NCBI RefSeq assembly: GCF_003925875.1
Contig: NZ_AP019309.1
Coordinates: forward strand, 124,001 to 188,000
Reading direction: 5' to 3'
From: Intestinibaculum porci
GTDB taxonomy: Bacteria; Bacillota_I; Bacilli_A; Erysipelotrichales; Coprobacillaceae
Length of the DNA: 64,000 nucleotides
In this document: positions 42,892 through 51,887 of the stretch, piece after piece
How the letters are laid out: the number at the start of each line of letters is the position of its first letter
Numbering within the stretch: position 1 is the first letter of the stretch
The notes under the pieces: model-generated
Database searches by the model: none
Told to the model about the DNA's origin: nothing
What the model saw: the letters and a program-made list of their open reading frames with translations, nothing else
Made by a program: the position numbers and the translations under genes

Positions 42892-44475
42892 TTATTTACC
42901 AGAATCACCATAGTTCTTTAAGACACGAGCTGATGGATCATCAACATCACAGTTTTCCCATGATTTGTTTGGCATCCAGAAATCTTTGATCCATTTGGCA
43001 CCGCCAGGATAGAATTCTTCAAAGATATCACGATATAATAAAGATTCCTTAGTGAATGGTGTACCATATGGATATTTTTCTTTAGCGTGAGCGACATCTT
43101 CATCAGTGTACTGCTTTTCTGCGTATGCTTTTAAGTAATCGACCATGGAATGACCTACAGCATCAGAGAAGGCCGCTTTTTCTCTAAATAAGATATCGTC
43201 AGGTAAGTAATCCAAACCTTCAAAGGCATGACGTAATAAGTATTTACCTTTGTTGTAGTGGTTCATCTTCTTATCTGGGTTGATCGCCATCGCATAGTCA
43301 ACGAAACGTAAATCAGCGAAAGGGACACGTCCTTCAAGAGCGTTAGCACTGATGCAGCGGTCTGCTCTTAAGACATCATACATATATAATTCGCGAATAC
43401 GTTTCTGTGATTCTTCCTGGAACGCTTCTGGGGAAGGAGCGAAGTCCGTGTATTTGTATCCAAATAATTCGTCAGAGACTTCACCAGTCATAATAACCTT
43501 GATATCAGTATTCTTATGAATCCAGTGACATAACAGGTACATCCCAATGGAAGCACGGATGGTTGTAATATCCCATGTTTCAAGATGATAGATGACTTCA
43601 CGTAAAGCGTTTAAGACATCGTCTTTGGTCATAATGACTTCAGTATGTTCAGTACCTAAGTATTCAGCGACTTCTTTGGCATATTTTAAATCGATTGGAT
43701 CGGTTTCCATCCCAATAGCGAATGTACGGATTGGCTTGTCGGTGATACGCTGACCAATTGAGCAGACTAATGAAGAATCCAAACCACCTGATAATAAATA
43801 ACCAACAGGAGCATCAGACTGTAAACGTTTTTCAACACCGCTGATCAGACGTTCTCTTAATTCTTTGGCGATGGTTTCTAAATCATCATCATTCATTAAT
43901 TTGGTATCGCCTAAATCGTTGTAGCAGACGAACTTTTCACCATCATAGTAATGTCCTGGTGGGAAAGGTAAGATATCATCACATAAGTCAAATAAAGCCT
44001 TCGCTTCAGAAGCAACGGCAAATTTATGTTCACCTTTGGTATAGCCGTAGAACATTGGACGGATGCCCATCGGATCACGCGCAGCCATGAATTTACCAGT
44101 GTTAGAATCATACATTGCTAAGGCAAATTCTGCGTCTAAGTATTTGCACATGATTTCAAAGCCGAATTTTTCATATAAAGGAATCAGGACTTCACAGTCA
44201 GAAGAAGAACGGTATGGATAATCACCAACTGTTTTTTTCAAAGCAGGGTAGTTATAGATTTCTCCGTTGCATACTAACATGATGCCTTTGTTTTCAAAAG
44301 GCTGCATGCCTTTTGGGGATAAGTCCATGATCGCTAAACGATCAAAGCCAAAGGTCTTATGATGATAGAAAACACTTCTTGTCATATCAGGGCCACGATC
44401 CCCCAGCTTGCCTAATGAAGCGTTAAATGTATCTAAAGAATATTCATCTGAGTCTAATGCTAAAATACCACACAT
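42892..44475 (-). CDS. asnB: asparagine synthetase, glutamine-hydrolysing
   Basis: A 527-residue enzyme converting aspartate to asparagine with glutamine and ATP. The class II amidotransferase nucleophile Cys2 is in MCGILAL, with GDRGPD and LVCNGEIYNY. The synthetase domain has the PP-loop SGGLDSSLV and TGEVSDELFGYKY. Length and motifs fit the E. coli AsnB type. It is controlled by an asparagine T-box upstream, and AGGAGGTATGAAAT is the ribosome site. Confidence 0.95.
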   Translation of the reverse strand: MCGILALDSDEYSLDTFNASLGKLGDRGPDMTRSVFYHHKTFGFDRLAIMDLSPKGMQPFENKGIMLVCNGEIYNYPALKKTVGDYPYRSSSDCEVLIPLYEKFGFEIMCKYLDAEFALAMYDSNTGKFMAARDPMGIRPMFYGYTKGEHKFAVASEAKALFDLCDDILPFPPGHYYDGEKFVCYNDLGDTKLMNDDDLETIAKELRERLISGVEKRLQSDAPVGYLLSGGLDSSLVCSIGQRITDKPIRTFAIGMETDPIDLKYAKEVAEYLGTEHTEVIMTKDDVLNALREVIYHLETWDITTIRASIGMYLLCHWIHKNTDIKVIMTGEVSDELFGYKYTDFAPSPEAFQEESQKRIRELYMYDVLRADRCISANALEGRVPFADLRFVDYAMAINPDKKMNHYNKGKYLLRHAFEGLDYLPDDILFREKAAFSDAVGHSMVDYLKAYAEKQYTDEDVAHAKEKYPYGTPFTKESLLYRDIFEEFYPGGAKWIKDFWMPNKSWENCDVDDPSARVLKNYGDSGK

Positions 44476-44481
44476 ATTTCA

Positions 44482-44768
44482 TACCTCCTATTAACAAAAA
44501 AACTCGCATAACTGCGAGTATCGTCCATGCACCTACATTAATCCTATGCTAATGGAGGTAATTACATGGTACAGAAATACTTCAAAGAGTACTCGATACC
44601 CGCCAATCGTATCATGATTGAAAACGGTCTAGCCTACTTGTTGCCTTTCGGTAGACGGCTCAAAGGTGTTCTTCACGCAAGACTCCATCGCCGGACTTTC
44701 ACCATCTTCCGGCTCGCTATGACTTCTGTCAAGAGCTACTCTCCTCGTCAACGCCTTATTCAATTTTC
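44482..44768 (-). promoter_or_regulatory. T-box riboswitch, asparagine (AAC) specifier, with diverged antiterminator
   Basis: Minus strand. Stem I has GACGAGGAGAGTAGC, AGCGAGCCGG and GATGGTGAAAGTCCGG. After the loop-E GAA and one base comes AAC (44668-44670), an asparagine codon, matching asnB. The terminator ACTCGCA/TGCGAGT with T-run is at 44495-44520. The expected AGGGTGGNACCGCG is replaced by a sequence reading AGGTGCATGGACGA, so the antiterminator is unusual. Confidence 0.85.
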
Positions 44769-44774
44769 ACCATG

Positions 44775-44803
44775 AGTATAAACAAGTTCAAAGCAAGTGT
44801 CAA
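44775..44803 (-). promoter_or_regulatory. asnB promoter
   Basis: Minus strand perfect TTGACA (44798-44803), 17-base spacer, TATACT (44775-44780), placed at the 5' end of the T-box leader. Confidence 0.85.
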
Positions 44804-44946
44804 TAATAATTTTTAGTTTTTTATCAAATCTATAAGAAATTATTATCGATTTACATAAAAAGGAAAGGCATAAAAAAGTATTGAAGTTTTTTTACCAAGT
44901 GGCTATGATATGCATGAAAAACGTATCGGAAAAGGAGTTGGATTAT

Positions 44947-45126
44947 ATGAATACATTACCAAACGATCCACATTTACTTGTTAGTGTTGTGAACACAAAA
45001 TTAAGAGATTTCTATGACTCATTAGATGCCCTCTGTGATGACATGGGCGTTGATCAGGATCAGTTAGTCCTTAAGCTGTTAGGTGCTGACTATACCTATG
45101 ATGCGAGATTAAATCAGTTCAGATAA
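44947..45126 (+). CDS. DUF4250 family small protein
   Basis: A 59-residue protein matching the DUF4250 pattern: LPNDPHLLVSVVNTKLRDFYDSLDALCDDMG, then YDARLNQFR at the end. The family is widespread in Bacillota and of unknown function; its fold is helical. AAGGAG precedes the ATG at 44947 by 9 bases. Its terminator has been split by the second IS4-family insertion. Confidence 0.8.
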   Translation: MNTLPNDPHLLVSVVNTKLRDFYDSLDALCDDMGVDQDQLVLKLLGADYTYDARLNQFR

Positions 45127-45130
45127 ATAT

Positions 45131-45147
45131 AAAAACCACCTTTGCTT
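45131..45147 (+). terminator. left half of DUF4250 terminator, split by IS tower
   Basis: Joining 45131-45147 to 55519-55527 restores AAAACCACC-TTTGCTT-GGTGGTTTTT, a standard intrinsic terminator. The 9-bp duplication CCTTTGCTT (45139-45147 and 55510-55518) is the loop and part of the stem. Confidence 0.85.
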
Positions 45148-45374
45148 CAATGTCATTCAATTAAGCTGAAATTGCGACGAATGATCTGAAAAAGCTGAGA
45201 CCGGCTATTCAGTTAACCAAAGTTTCAGACTGTGAGAATGCGAAACATGATCCAATTCTCATGGTCTGTTTTTTTGATTTTGCTCATTTAGCTTTATCCT
45301 AAGTAAATTGATGTAATTTGGCATAATATCCCTATATTTATTAATTTCCTAATTATTCTTGAGATTTTGAAAAA

Positions 45375-46760
45375 TTATGATACCCTAGTGTTCAGAGGAG
45401 CTAGTGACTGGGGTCTTATTTTTCGAGTGAATGATCTTCCAGGTCTGATTGGGATTACAAATTTCTTGATTCTATTTATGAGTCCTTTTTCAGAAATAGT
45501 TCCCTTAAGAAAGAGATGTACATTGGTGATTGCGACGGCAAAGTTTGCCTTCGTTTTGTGTGCAACTCTTTTTTTGTTTTTCTCATACTCTTCAGCTTTC
45601 ATATCAGGAATATCAACACTATTCGTAATAACACTTGTTACGTTAAACATGATAAGTTTCGAATATACTTCTTGCAGTATGCCATCAACTTTCTTTGAAT
45701 TGAAATATTTTAAACCTATTCTATATTTCAAATTAAAAAATGATTGTTCTTGAGACCATCTTAAATGGTAGAGCTCTTTCATATACTCAAACGGTATTTC
45801 TTCCTTGCTTAAATTAGTGACAAGAGTTACAAAGTTTTCATCATCAAGCTTTATGCGGACAACTCTGTAGCTTATTACGTAATCATCATTACTCCATGTA
45901 TCAATTTGTGGGAAATCGATATTTGAATTGACCAATGCATATTTTTTTCGATCGCTATTATAACGTTTATTGCTTCTTGTCAGTGTAACGCTGACTTCCT
46001 GGTCTAATTCCTCATCTGGCAAATCAAATCTTTTTAGGATTGAACTACGGATATTAATATCCTTAGACCTAATCACAAATTTTTGTCCTTTCTCAATAAA
46101 ATCAGCCATCAGTTTGTATGAAACATATCCTCTATCACATACAATAATTGATTTTTCTGGGTAATACTTTCTTTCAGTCATAGTAATCAAAGCACCAGGT
46201 TCTCTTTTTTTGTTAGGTGTTGTCATTTCTGCGTCCCAATAGACTCCATTAAGGCAGTCATAAAGAGCATTGAGGTGGATCTGACAAAAATCCCTTCCTT
46301 TTTTGCTTTTAACGATTAACTCAGGATGATCCTTCATAAAAGGAATGTTCAAGTCGGAGCCATCGCAGGCAATGATATAGTAGCCATTAAATGTGTTCTT
46401 AGGTTTGATAGTCTGATTGAAAAGCGTCATTACTCTGTTAAATGCATTAGGCTTTATTTTATATCTCTGCATGCAGAAAGCTGAAGCTTGAAACTCCATA
46501 CCTTCAGGCATCTGCTCACAAATCTCAGATCTGATGGATTTTCCTTCCTTGTGAATGAGAAATCTAATAATCATATCAGCTGGAACTTTACGGCTTCTTG
46601 TCATATCAGATACAGGATCAATAACATAACATGCAATATTGTCTGTAACCATCTTAATCGATTTTTCCAATGCCAAATTCACCCCTTCGGGGGTAGTATT
46701 AAAAGCACAAGCCTCCGTTTCATAATCAAAATTTCGTTCTTTATCTTGTTTAGAAATCAT
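45375..46760 (-). CDS. IS4-family DDE transposase (copy 2)
   Basis: A 461-residue protein identical to that at 18090-19475, with the same Asp motifs and YREK signature. Its ribosome site and TTGACA are retained, since the nested insertion lies about 90 bases upstream of the ATG, beyond the promoter. The gene is therefore probably expressed, but the element now spans over 10 kb, which should lower its mobility. It could still act in trans on copy 1. Confidence 0.93.
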   Translation of the reverse strand: MISKQDKERNFDYETEACAFNTTPEGVNLALEKSIKMVTDNIACYVIDPVSDMTRSRKVPADMIIRFLIHKEGKSIRSEICEQMPEGMEFQASAFCMQRYKIKPNAFNRVMTLFNQTIKPKNTFNGYYIIACDGSDLNIPFMKDHPELIVKSKKGRDFCQIHLNALYDCLNGVYWDAEMTTPNKKREPGALITMTERKYYPEKSIIVCDRGYVSYKLMADFIEKGQKFVIRSKDINIRSSILKRFDLPDEELDQEVSVTLTRSNKRYNSDRKKYALVNSNIDFPQIDTWSNDDYVISYRVVRIKLDDENFVTLVTNLSKEEIPFEYMKELYHLRWSQEQSFFNLKYRIGLKYFNSKKVDGILQEVYSKLIMFNVTSVITNSVDIPDMKAEEYEKNKKRVAHKTKANFAVAITNVHLFLKGTISEKGLINRIKKFVIPIRPGRSFTRKIRPQSLAPLNTRVS

Positions 46761-47055
46761 AAGTAAAAATCCTCCTACAATTTCCTTCGGATTATGAATT
46801 TATTCCGGAATTTTGCTTGTCAAGTCTTTTTTGCATTATTTTAAAAATAAAAGTTACTATTCACGGTTAGATATAGTTGATATATAAAGTTGTACCTAAA
46901 AAGAGCACGGAACGGTGCCCGTGATACGGCCTTGTTTTAATTGTAGTAAAGAGGTATATAAAATGTATACATAGCGAAATGAAGCAGGATGTTAAATCTG
47001 ATTTCAGGTAATGGCTATGATACCTTATTCCACCATTATAACGGTTTGTCGATTC

Positions 47056-48636
47056 TCAGGAGAGAGCTTCCCCTGAGAATATTTCTTTTACCGTTATTGG
47101 ATCACCTTCATAAAGTCGAATCATTGCATAGATCTCATTTATTCCGTTTTTCCTGCAGGTTTCTATATACGTTTTGGCATCTGCGTAATACTGAGCGTTT
47201 TGAATATTTTGGAACTGTCCTGATGATCGCATATGGCTTTTTACGACTCTAAGTCCGCGTTCGCTCAGGTTATTGGTTGTCGGAAGAGTGAAATCACTTA
47301 CCCAAGCAAAGTAATTATCATAATAATCACGTATACGCTTAATTAGCGTCTTCTCGGATCTTCCAAAGTATGCATCATAATCTTTTTTGTTTCTCTTTTC
47401 TGCTCGGTTGAGAATATCATTAACTTTTTTGTTAAAGTCTTCAATAAATTCATCACTAAAGCGAGTCTCTCCCTTGTTTATGGCTTCTTTGCGTTTGTGG
47501 ATGGTATCGGAAATAAGATCTTTCAGTTCCAAAAGCTCATCATGTTTTGTATCAATAGCGATTTTTTTGAGGTCACGCTGAAGGTGCTGATTGCATTCAA
47601 GGTTGCCAAACTTGAATTTCGCGTTATAGTTCACTTTATTGTGATCATGCATCGTTTTTTGCTCTTCAGTGAGTAGTGTTAGGACTTTGTCTTCTTCAAT
47701 CCCTTCAAGATCTTTCTTCTCATGAGCCGTATAATATGAGAGTGTTTCATCTCCGTAAAAGCGCAGGCAGCCTTTCTTTGTATTAATATTGATAACAGTG
47801 TCATCCCAATATACGAGAGTTCTTTGGAGCATTAGATTCTTTAAAACTATACGGAACTCAGATAACTTTTTTGATGCAATCATAGGAAGTTTTGCAAGGT
47901 AGCCTTCTGACGGACTTATTTCTCCGTTTGTGATCCCCTCAAAAAAGGTTTTAACCTTGTTAATAGGAACATTGCAGGTATTCATTAGCGATAAGCCAAC
48001 GGCCTGTACTGCCGTCCCATAGTGACAGGTTGATCTTTCATTAGGCTTCAGGCCAAGAAAAAATGTAGTCCCGCAGCTTCCGCATTTGTATTGATAGAAA
48101 ACCTTTTTGAGGTTTATAGGCTTGATGCTAATAGTTTTCTCATATACAGCTTTAGTTTTGCCGGTGAAAACAAGTTCATGAGAACCACATTTCGGACACT
48201 CAGTTGCATCATCTGCCACATATTCAATTTCTTCGTCAATATCATCAGGAATACTGAGTTCACTTTTAGAATGTCCTGGCTGACCTCCGATTTTTCTGTC
48301 AGTAGGCTCTCTGGAATTGATGCTTGAGTTATATTTTGCTTTTCCTATAGGAGTAGACGCAGTAGGAATACCAACAGTAGTTGAGTCATGATTGCTTATG
48401 GCATTAAGATATTCAATCTTGTCTTTCAGTCTGCTAATTTCATTATTAAGATTTCTAATCATTTCATCTTTTTCAAGACAAAGCTGCTTTAATTTTGCAA
48501 TTTTGTTATCCCTGTATTCAAGCTTCTGTTTTTTGGATTTCAGTTCTTCATTACAATCGTAAAGTCTTGTTTTAAGGTCACCAATCTTTTTGCATGCTTT
48601 ATCATATTTTACTGATAGTGTTCCTAAAGAATCCAT
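47056..48636 (-). CDS. IS66-family transposase (TnpC-like), copy A
   Basis: A 526-residue transposase. It has a long N-terminal coiled coil (residues 5-95), a zinc finger with CPKC near 148 and CGSC near 185, and a DDE_Tnp_IS66 catalytic core. Catalytic signals are LVYWDDTVININ, the ECNQHLQRDLKK region with the H-x2-R motif and LPTTNNLSERGLRVVKSHMR with the Glu. The last codons and TGA lie in a strong ATTCTCAGG...CCTGAGAAT hairpin. Identical to the copy at 49505-51085. Confidence 0.92.
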   Translation of the reverse strand: MDSLGTLSVKYDKACKKIGDLKTRLYDCNEELKSKKQKLEYRDNKIAKLKQLCLEKDEMIRNLNNEISRLKDKIEYLNAISNHDSTTVGIPTASTPIGKAKYNSSINSREPTDRKIGGQPGHSKSELSIPDDIDEEIEYVADDATECPKCGSHELVFTGKTKAVYEKTISIKPINLKKVFYQYKCGSCGTTFFLGLKPNERSTCHYGTAVQAVGLSLMNTCNVPINKVKTFFEGITNGEISPSEGYLAKLPMIASKKLSEFRIVLKNLMLQRTLVYWDDTVININTKKGCLRFYGDETLSYYTAHEKKDLEGIEEDKVLTLLTEEQKTMHDHNKVNYNAKFKFGNLECNQHLQRDLKKIAIDTKHDELLELKDLISDTIHKRKEAINKGETRFSDEFIEDFNKKVNDILNRAEKRNKKDYDAYFGRSEKTLIKRIRDYYDNYFAWVSDFTLPTTNNLSERGLRVVKSHMRSSGQFQNIQNAQYYADAKTYIETCRKNGINEIYAMIRLYEGDPITVKEIFSGEALS

Positions 48637-48650
48637 TGATTTACTCCTTG

Positions 48651-49013
48651 TTAATCATCATTATTAAGAATTGATTCAATTCTATTGATCTTGCTGGTAA
48701 GCTTTCTATTAGCCGCCTTAAGCTGTTTGATCTCATCATCTCTGCTTGCAATAATTTTTTGCATATCCTCAACCATCTTTTTATAGGTTCTTCTGCCGCT
48801 TGCTTTTTCTTCATTTTCAGCTGTATTTTTATCAGGATTAGGCTTTCTCCCTCGCTTTTTGCTTGAAGGAATAATTTCTCCAGTTTCCTCGTCTACAACG
48901 CCAAGGTATTTGCGTTTTGCTCTAGGCTGTTTGAGCTCAGGATTCCAAACTGAAACAGATTCATAAGCATATTTCTTGCCTGTTTTCTTGTTTGTCACAT
49001 AAACAATTGCCAT
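48651..49013 (-). CDS. IS66-associated small coiled-coil protein, copy A
   Basis: A 120-residue protein encoded 14 bases before the transposase, with AAGGAGGTG as ribosome site. The N-terminus (MAIVYVTNKKTGKKYAYES, then WNPELKQPRAKRKYLG and DEETGEI) resembles the leader domain at the start of IS1634-type transposases. A charged linker and a C-terminal coiled coil follow. A homologue occurs in the unrelated-length IS66 element at 53797-54165. It may help DNA recognition; this is inference. Confidence 0.75.
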   Translation of the reverse strand: MAIVYVTNKKTGKKYAYESVSVWNPELKQPRAKRKYLGVVDEETGEIIPSSKKRGRKPNPDKNTAENEEKASGRRTYKKMVEDMQKIIASRDDEIKQLKAANRKLTSKINRIESILNNDD

Positions 49014-49292
49014 CTTTTCTCACCTCCTTGTTACTATATACAGTATATCATATAACTAGCTTAAAATAAATAGTAATTTACATATAATTTAAATTTATTA
49101 GAGACTATGTTTGCCGAAATTATCAAGAAAAAGAGAATACTTTTTTTGTTGTCAGGAATAAGACACTTGAATTGTTAATACATGACTATAAATCACTTTA
49201 AAAGTTATAATAAAAGGGTATCCCATATATGGATATACCCCTAAATAAAGACATTATTCAATTTTTAATCTTTCAACACTGTGAATAGTAAC

Positions 49293-49301
49293 TACTTTTT
49301 T
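49293..49301. other. 9-bp linker between IS66 copies A and B
   Basis: TACTTTTTT separates the right end of A from the left end of B. It matches neither the host IS4 sequence nor the flanking AAATAAAA duplication. Confidence 0.85.
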
Positions 49302-49504
49302 GTTACTATTCACGGTTAGATATAGTTGATATATAAAGTTGTACCTAAAAAGAGCACGGAACGGTGCCCGTGATACGGCCTTGTTTTAATTGTAGTAAAG
49401 AGGTATATAAAATGTATACATAGCGAAATGAAGCAGGATGTTAAATCTGATTTCAGGTAATGGCTATGATACCTTATTCCACCATTATAACGGTTTGTCG
49501 ATTC

Positions 49505-51085
49505 TCAGGAGAGAGCTTCCCCTGAGAATATTTCTTTTACCGTTATTGGATCACCTTCATAAAGTCGAATCATTGCATAGATCTCATTTATTCCGTTTTT
49601 CCTGCAGGTTTCTATATACGTTTTGGCATCTGCGTAATACTGAGCGTTTTGAATATTTTGGAACTGTCCTGATGATCGCATATGGCTTTTTACGACTCTA
49701 AGTCCGCGTTCGCTCAGGTTATTGGTTGTCGGAAGAGTGAAATCACTTACCCAAGCAAAGTAATTATCATAATAATCACGTATACGCTTAATTAGCGTCT
49801 TCTCGGATCTTCCAAAGTATGCATCATAATCTTTTTTGTTTCTCTTTTCTGCTCGGTTGAGAATATCATTAACTTTTTTGTTAAAGTCTTCAATAAATTC
49901 ATCACTAAAGCGAGTCTCTCCCTTGTTTATGGCTTCTTTGCGTTTGTGGATGGTATCGGAAATAAGATCTTTCAGTTCCAAAAGCTCATCATGTTTTGTA
50001 TCAATAGCGATTTTTTTGAGGTCACGCTGAAGGTGCTGATTGCATTCAAGGTTGCCAAACTTGAATTTCGCGTTATAGTTCACTTTATTGTGATCATGCA
50101 TCGTTTTTTGCTCTTCAGTGAGTAGTGTTAGGACTTTGTCTTCTTCAATCCCTTCAAGATCTTTCTTCTCATGAGCCGTATAATATGAGAGTGTTTCATC
50201 TCCGTAAAAGCGCAGGCAGCCTTTCTTTGTATTAATATTGATAACAGTGTCATCCCAATATACGAGAGTTCTTTGGAGCATTAGATTCTTTAAAACTATA
50301 CGGAACTCAGATAACTTTTTTGATGCAATCATAGGAAGTTTTGCAAGGTAGCCTTCTGACGGACTTATTTCTCCGTTTGTGATCCCCTCAAAAAAGGTTT
50401 TAACCTTGTTAATAGGAACATTGCAGGTATTCATTAGCGATAAGCCAACGGCCTGTACTGCCGTCCCATAGTGACAGGTTGATCTTTCATTAGGCTTCAG
50501 GCCAAGAAAAAATGTAGTCCCGCAGCTTCCGCATTTGTATTGATAGAAAACCTTTTTGAGGTTTATAGGCTTGATGCTAATAGTTTTCTCATATACAGCT
50601 TTAGTTTTGCCGGTGAAAACAAGTTCATGAGAACCACATTTCGGACACTCAGTTGCATCATCTGCCACATATTCAATTTCTTCGTCAATATCATCAGGAA
50701 TACTGAGTTCACTTTTAGAATGTCCTGGCTGACCTCCGATTTTTCTGTCAGTAGGCTCTCTGGAATTGATGCTTGAGTTATATTTTGCTTTTCCTATAGG
50801 AGTAGACGCAGTAGGAATACCAACAGTAGTTGAGTCATGATTGCTTATGGCATTAAGATATTCAATCTTGTCTTTCAGTCTGCTAATTTCATTATTAAGA
50901 TTTCTAATCATTTCATCTTTTTCAAGACAAAGCTGCTTTAATTTTGCAATTTTGTTATCCCTGTATTCAAGCTTCTGTTTTTTGGATTTCAGTTCTTCAT
51001 TACAATCGTAAAGTCTTGTTTTAAGGTCACCAATCTTTTTGCATGCTTTATCATATTTTACTGATAGTGTTCCTAAAGAATCCAT
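49505..51085 (-). CDS. IS66-family transposase (TnpC-like), copy B
   Basis: A 526-residue protein identical to that of copy A, with coiled coil, zinc finger and DDE core all intact. Its original promoter and the start of the preceding gene have been displaced 3.7 kb by the nested insertion, so its expression now depends on readthrough from the inserted element or on a new promoter. Confidence 0.9.
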   Translation of the reverse strand: MDSLGTLSVKYDKACKKIGDLKTRLYDCNEELKSKKQKLEYRDNKIAKLKQLCLEKDEMIRNLNNEISRLKDKIEYLNAISNHDSTTVGIPTASTPIGKAKYNSSINSREPTDRKIGGQPGHSKSELSIPDDIDEEIEYVADDATECPKCGSHELVFTGKTKAVYEKTISIKPINLKKVFYQYKCGSCGTTFFLGLKPNERSTCHYGTAVQAVGLSLMNTCNVPINKVKTFFEGITNGEISPSEGYLAKLPMIASKKLSEFRIVLKNLMLQRTLVYWDDTVININTKKGCLRFYGDETLSYYTAHEKKDLEGIEEDKVLTLLTEEQKTMHDHNKVNYNAKFKFGNLECNQHLQRDLKKIAIDTKHDELLELKDLISDTIHKRKEAINKGETRFSDEFIEDFNKKVNDILNRAEKRNKKDYDAYFGRSEKTLIKRIRDYYDNYFAWVSDFTLPTTNNLSERGLRVVKSHMRSSGQFQNIQNAQYYADAKTYIETCRKNGINEIYAMIRLYEGDPITVKEIFSGEALS

Positions 51086-51099
51086 TGATTTACTCCTTG

Positions 51100-51448
51100 T
51101 TAATCATCATTATTAAGAATTGATTCAATTCTATTGATCTTGCTGGTAAGCTTTCTATTAGCCGCCTTAAGCTGTTTGATCTCATCATCTCTGCTTGCAA
51201 TAATTTTTTGCATATCCTCAACCATCTTTTTATAGGTTCTTCTGCCGCTTGCTTTTTCTTCATTTTCAGCTGTATTTTTATCAGGATTAGGCTTTCTCCC
51301 TCGCTTTTTGCTTGAAGGAATAATTTCTCCAGTTTCCTCGTCTACAACGCCAAGGTATTTGCGTTTTGCTCTAGGCTGTTTGAGCTCAGGATTCCAAACT
51401 GAAACAGATTCATAAGCATATTTCTTGCCTGTTTTCTTGTTTGTCACA
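51100..51448 (-). pseudogene. IS66-associated small coiled-coil protein, copy B, 5'-disrupted
   Basis: Equivalent to 48651-49013 but cut after the first codons. The remaining frame starts within VYVTNKKTG and keeps the coiled coil. The missing ATG and ribosome site (MAI...) lie beyond the inserted element at about 55150-55175. An internal start is possible but has no ribosome site. Confidence 0.8.
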
Positions 51449-51456
51449 TAAACAAT

Positions 51457-51887
51457 GTAAGCGTTAGATTAAATATCCATAATTACAAAATTATGATAAT
51501 TTAAAATCTATATAAGCATGATTTTTGATTTTAAACCGGTTACTCTCTAACTTGAATAAATATAACTTTTAATGGAAATCCCCCAGCTACTGCTGCTAAC
51601 AGTGTTGCCGGGGGTGTTTAATTTGGCTAAGTTATATTAATGACATCTTATTCAGAGTATTGATTTTACTTTTTTGTTATGCCTGAAGGCTGCTGCGGGC
51701 TGGATCAGTGTAATAAAGATATAACTTCATAGTCTGATCTGCTAGCGGTACTATGTCTGGTTAGTGTTTGCATAGATTTATGATCTTTCAGCTGTCTTCA
51801 GCAGGCTGCATATTAATCGATTAAGGCAATTCTTTTTGCCCGGGATATTAATAAAACCCAAAACAAGCACTCCTAGGCCGGCGGCTG
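51457..51887. other. non-coding end of IS66 copy C
   Basis: No CDS. A strong hairpin occupies 51580-51614 (five C at one end, five G at the other, with AGC/GC and ACTG/CAGT inside). A second, GGCCGGCGGCT/AGCCGCTGGCC, at about 51878-51903 spans the TnpC stop codon. Both may terminate transcription or shield the end. Confidence 0.6.

Larger units (their letters stand above)
46853..49292 (-). mobile_element. IS66-family element, copy A (2440 bp)
   Basis: Left end starts GTTACTATTCACGG; right end inverted reads GTTACTATTCACAG. It encodes a DDE transposase and a small coiled-coil protein, without TnpA/TnpB, like ISBst12-type members. AAATAAAA (46845-46852) precedes it and recurs only after copy B (55438-55445). 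No duplication lies between A and B. A terminator-like hairpin spans the transposase stop and another (GGGTATCC...GGATATACCC) lies near 49220-49243 at the promoter end. Confidence 0.9.

Noticed and set aside
44566-44775. Open frame of 69 codons upstream of asnB on the plus strand
   Set aside because: It is the complement of the asparagine T-box leader and has no independent support.
46989-47252. Repeated open frames opposite the IS66 transposases
   Set aside because: They are antisense to the transposase C-terminus and occur in both copies only because the DNA is duplicated.
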